From NCBI GenBank assembly GCA_902634305.1, contig CACPJJ010000005.1:22579-86578 (forward strand): a stretch of DNA of 64,000 nt. The letters are read 5' to 3'. The DNA is from an uncultured Pelagibacteraceae bacterium. Lineage in GTDB: Bacteria > Pseudomonadota > Alphaproteobacteria > Pelagibacterales > Pelagibacteraceae. Below the pieces are notes generated by a model. It was not told where the DNA came from. It searched no databases and was given only the letters and a program-made list of their open reading frames with translations. A program made the translations under genes and the position numbers. Numbering within the stretch: position 1 is the first letter of the stretch; each line of letters starts with the position of its first letter. Shown piece after piece: positions 61,813-64,000 of this stretch.

Positions 61813-63117
61813 TTAATTTAATTTTATAATGGCATTGTCTTTAACTATAAACATATCATTGCTTATGGCATAGGGTCTGGATATCTTTTCATTATCAATT
61901 TTTATAACATCTATTGGTTTACCATTTGATATATCAATTACAACTAATCTTCCGTTATTTAAACTTAAATACATTTTATTCTTTGCAATTATGAATCCCT
62001 CAGGTTTTATATTTTTTTTTTTATAATTTTTTATTTGATCAAATATACTTGTAATTCTCAAAATATTTCCATTTCTAGAATCTAAAACAACAAAATAACC
62101 TTCAAGTGAAATAGTTAAAACTAAACCATCTACAAATGTTGGCCTAAGATTTGAGTTAATTGTTTGTTTCCATTTAACTACACCATTATTTGAGTCAATT
62201 GCAAAAAATTCATTTTTATTATTTGAAAAATAGACTGTTCCATTACTAAAAATTAAATCTGAATTTTTTAGTGAAAAATAATTTTCGTATATATCACTAC
62301 TTTGCGTTGGGGTTTGCCAAAGCAATAGGCCCGTATTAATATCAATCGAACTTAAATCTCCTAAAGTATTAATAAAAACTAATTTATTTTCATTGATAAT
62401 AAGTGAAAGTTTTTGCTGTGATTTAATAAATGATTTTTCTGTTTTATAATTCCACAACTCTTTTCCATTTTTAACTGAAATACATCTTATTACATTTTCA
62501 AAATCTATAACATAAAACTTGTCTTGATAAATTTTTAACTGCGAATTAAAAGGAGCAGAATTCTTTTTTGACCAGATTAACTTTCCATCATTTATATTTA
62601 AAGCATAAAAATTTGCCAGATTATCTGCAACAACTAAAATTTTATCATTTGATGCAAAATACAATATGGGCTTAAGTTTTCTTTCAGCTTTTTTATACAC
62701 ATTACTTTTCCAGATTAGTTTATTGTTTCTGTCAAAATTAAAAATTGTTCCTTTGTCATCAAAAAATATTAATGTACCCTTATTAGAAATTAATAGTTCT
62801 GGCTGGTAAAAATCAAATTGTTTAATTTTAGAAAATTTAAATTTTGAAATTTTTTTAAGTTTTCCATCGAAATCTATAATTCCGTTGTTGTTAGATAAAT
62901 TATTTATGAAACTATTTTTTTTATAATTATTTTTTAGATTAATTTTAATATTGGTATTAAATTCTTTTTCAAAAATTTTAGTTTTTTTAAATATAATTTC
63001 AATGTTTTTATTTTCTGATTCAAGTTTTTCTGAAGATGTCCATAAACCAGTTTTGGTATCAAGCGAGCAATTTGAAATAAATAAAAATATTAAAAAAATT
63101 TGAAATATTTTATTCAC
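61813..63117 (-). CDS. bamB: Outer-membrane assembly factor BamB-like lipoprotein
   Basis: The 434 residues begin with a lipoprotein signal (MNKIFQIFLIFLFISNC, lipobox ISNC). An eight-bladed PQQ-type propeller follows, with repeated blades such as GTIFNFDRNNKLIWKSN, NINDGKLIWSKKN, SVKNGKELWNYKT, DINTGLLLWQTP and DSNNGVVKWKQT. BamB helps the Bam complex insert outer-membrane proteins. It overlaps the upstream TPR-like gene by 8 bases, an arrangement also seen for yfgM-bamB in other proteobacteria. Confidence 0.85.
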   Translation of the reverse strand: MNKIFQIFLIFLFISNCSLDTKTGLWTSSEKLESENKNIEIIFKKTKIFEKEFNTNIKINLKNNYKKNSFINNLSNNNGIIDFDGKLKKISKFKFSKIKQFDFYQPELLISNKGTLIFFDDKGTIFNFDRNNKLIWKSNVYKKAERKLKPILYFASNDKILVVADNLANFYALNINDGKLIWSKKNSAPFNSQLKIYQDKFYVIDFENVIRCISVKNGKELWNYKTEKSFIKSQQKLSLIINENKLVFINTLGDLSSIDINTGLLLWQTPTQSSDIYENYFSLKNSDLIFSNGTVYFSNNKNEFFAIDSNNGVVKWKQTINSNLRPTFVDGLVLTISLEGYFVVLDSRNGNILRITSIFDQIKNYKKKNIKPEGFIIAKNKMYLSLNNGRLVVIDISNGKPIDVIKIDNEKISRPYAISNDMFIVKDNAIIKLN

Positions 63118-63754
63118 TAAAATCTCTGTTTAATCTTTTTTTTGCTTCTACTAATATGCTGTTGTTACTTTTTTTATAATTTAAAATCTGATTGTAAAAT
63201 TCTTTAGCTTTTTGTTTCTGGTTTTTATTCATAAAATACTCAGCAATTAAATATAGGGCATGCGATTTCCAAACGCTATCTGAATTTATAATGGGCTTTA
63301 AAATTTCTATTAAATTATTTTCGGATTCAAAATCAGAGTTGAATAAACCTTTTTTATATATAATTAAGTTTTTAATTTCTTTTTCAAGTTTGACTTCGTT
63401 GATTAAGATATCAAAGTACTCATTAATTTCGTCATTAGTTGACTGTATTCCCTTATCAATAATAAAATATAATGCCAGAACTGAATAAGTTGAATTTTTT
63501 TTATTTATTAACTCTACAAGGTCATTTTTTATTTTTAATTGGTTTTTTACATCATAATTAATTGTGATGTTATTATATTTTTCTGCCAATTTTTTATCAT
63601 TTCTATATTTGATTTCGTCATAAGCAAAATATGAAAACACTATTAAAATAATTAATGAAAAAAATATTATTAATAATTTTTTATTATTAATAAAAAAATT
63701 TTTAATTTTTTCTTTTCTGGTGTTTGCGTTTATTATTGATATATCTTCATCCAT
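63110..63754 (-). CDS. YfgM-like inner-membrane protein with TPR-type domain
   Basis: A 214-residue protein with a cytosolic N-terminal tail, one membrane helix (KLLIIFFSLIILIVFSYFAY, about 27-46) and a periplasmic helical domain. The TPR-like end reads SVWKSHALYLIAEYFMNKNQKQKAKEFYNQILN. This layout matches YfgM, an ancillary SecYEG/chaperone partner often encoded directly before bamB, as here. Sequence similarity is low because of AT bias, so the call rests on topology and context. Confidence 0.75.
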   Translation of the reverse strand: MDEDISIINANTRKEKIKNFFINNKKLLIIFFSLIILIVFSYFAYDEIKYRNDKKLAEKYNNITINYDVKNQLKIKNDLVELINKKNSTYSVLALYFIIDKGIQSTNDEINEYFDILINEVKLEKEIKNLIIYKKGLFNSDFESENNLIEILKPIINSDSVWKSHALYLIAEYFMNKNQKQKAKEFYNQILNYKKSNNSILVEAKKRLNRDFSE

Positions 63755-63755
63755 A

Positions 63756-64000
63756 TTAAATCATATTTCTTAAAACATATTGTAGAATCCCACCATTTTT
63801 ATAATATTCTAACTCATTTTTTGTATCTATTCTGCACAATGTTTTAATTTTCTTTATATCACCAGAAATGTATTTTATTTCTAATTCTACTTTATCTGAA
63901 GGAGATAGGCCTTTTTCGATATTTAATACGCTGATCAACTCAGAACCTTTGAGATTTAAATTAGATCTATTCATTCCATCAATGAATTGTAAAGGTAATA
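63756..64000 (-). CDS. acnA: Aconitate hydratase A, C-terminal end (5' part outside window)
   Basis: An open frame enters from the right edge and ends at 63756. It reads LPLQFIDGMNRSNLNLKGSE, where aconitase has its LPLQF-x-G substrate and swivel-domain element. It ends with LCRIDTKNELEYYKNGGILQYVLRNM, the standard C-terminus of AcnA. About 81 residues are in view, roughly the last tenth of the enzyme. It interconverts citrate and isocitrate. It is 2 bases before the YfgM-like gene, in the same direction. Confidence 0.9.
   Translation of the reverse strand, partial: LPLQFIDGMNRSNLNLKGSELISVLNIEKGLSPSDKVELEIKYISGDIKKIKTLCRIDTKNELEYYKNGGILQYVLRNMI

Noticed and set aside
1..64000. Insertion sequences, prophage, CRISPR arrays, tRNA or rRNA genes
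   Set aside because: I saw no transposase or phage proteins, no regularly spaced repeats and no cloverleaf or ribosomal RNA sequence.

Overview
The window reads as a gene-dense, strongly AT-rich chromosome segment of a streamlined marine alphaproteobacterium. SAR11/Pelagibacterales, or the similar HIMB59/AEGEAN-169 type, fits best. The reasons are the base composition, very short or overlapping intergenic gaps, many poly-A/T runs, no mobile elements, and the combination of betaine-homocysteine methyltransferase, trimethylamine monooxygenase (Tmm), trimethylamine N-oxide demethylase (Tdm) and N-methylglutamate genes. No tRNA, rRNA, insertion sequence, prophage or CRISPR array was seen. No stretch longer than about 180 bases lacks a gene.

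Layout. (1) 1-4779, minus: a quaternary-amine catabolic operon holding bhmT, a dimethylglycine/sarcosine dehydrogenase-like flavoprotein, a small SAM methyltransferase and a Rieske oxygenase cut by the left edge. Diverging from it are an osmolyte-type binding protein and permease (4919-6881), a short MetF-like reductase and a LigM/DmdA-like tetrahydrofolate demethylase (6945-9024). (2) 9074-17300: a Yip1-like membrane protein, a minus-strand cassette (renal-dipeptidase-like enzyme, uncharacterised 552-residue protein, DUF3726 protein, tiny two-CxxC protein), a periplasmic thioredoxin-like protein, purE-purK, a metallo-hydrolase, a GNAT protein and two small hypotheticals. (3) 17418-24344: a four-subunit sarcosine-oxidase-like complex (order B-D-A-G), diverging from formate-tetrahydrofolate ligase. 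(4) 24345-33042: amidotransferase-like protein, iron alcohol dehydrogenase, aldehyde dehydrogenase, SDR, a TRAP transporter and tmm. (5) 33048-43737: gpsA, glpK, an ABC transporter of the TmoXWV type interrupted by three small secreted or membrane ORFs, and tdm. (6) 44088-49800, minus: mcl-mtkA-mtkB-ppc, the C4 half of the serine cycle. (7) 49937-60908, plus: FAD oxidoreductase, glutamine-synthetase-like protein, MgsABC-type N-methylglutamate synthase, an Amt transporter with a small membrane protein, another tiny membrane protein, gmaS and a diaminopropionate ammonia-lyase-like enzyme. (8) 60925-64000: hypothetical, cupin-like protein, a YfgM-like protein, bamB and the 3' end of aconitase.

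Together these genes outline an island for methylated one-carbon compounds. Trimethylamine N-oxide and betaine-like solutes would enter by ABC transport. Tmm and Tdm would convert trimethylamine to dimethylamine plus formaldehyde. GmaS, MgsABC and possibly the sarcosine-oxidase-like complex acting as MgdABCD would handle monomethylamine. Fhs and the MetF-like protein would process the folate-bound carbon, and Mcl/MtkAB/Ppc could allow serine-cycle-type carbon handling. The dimethylamine monooxygenase (dmmDABC) that should link Tdm to GmaS is not in the window. All functions are assigned by sequence recognition only.
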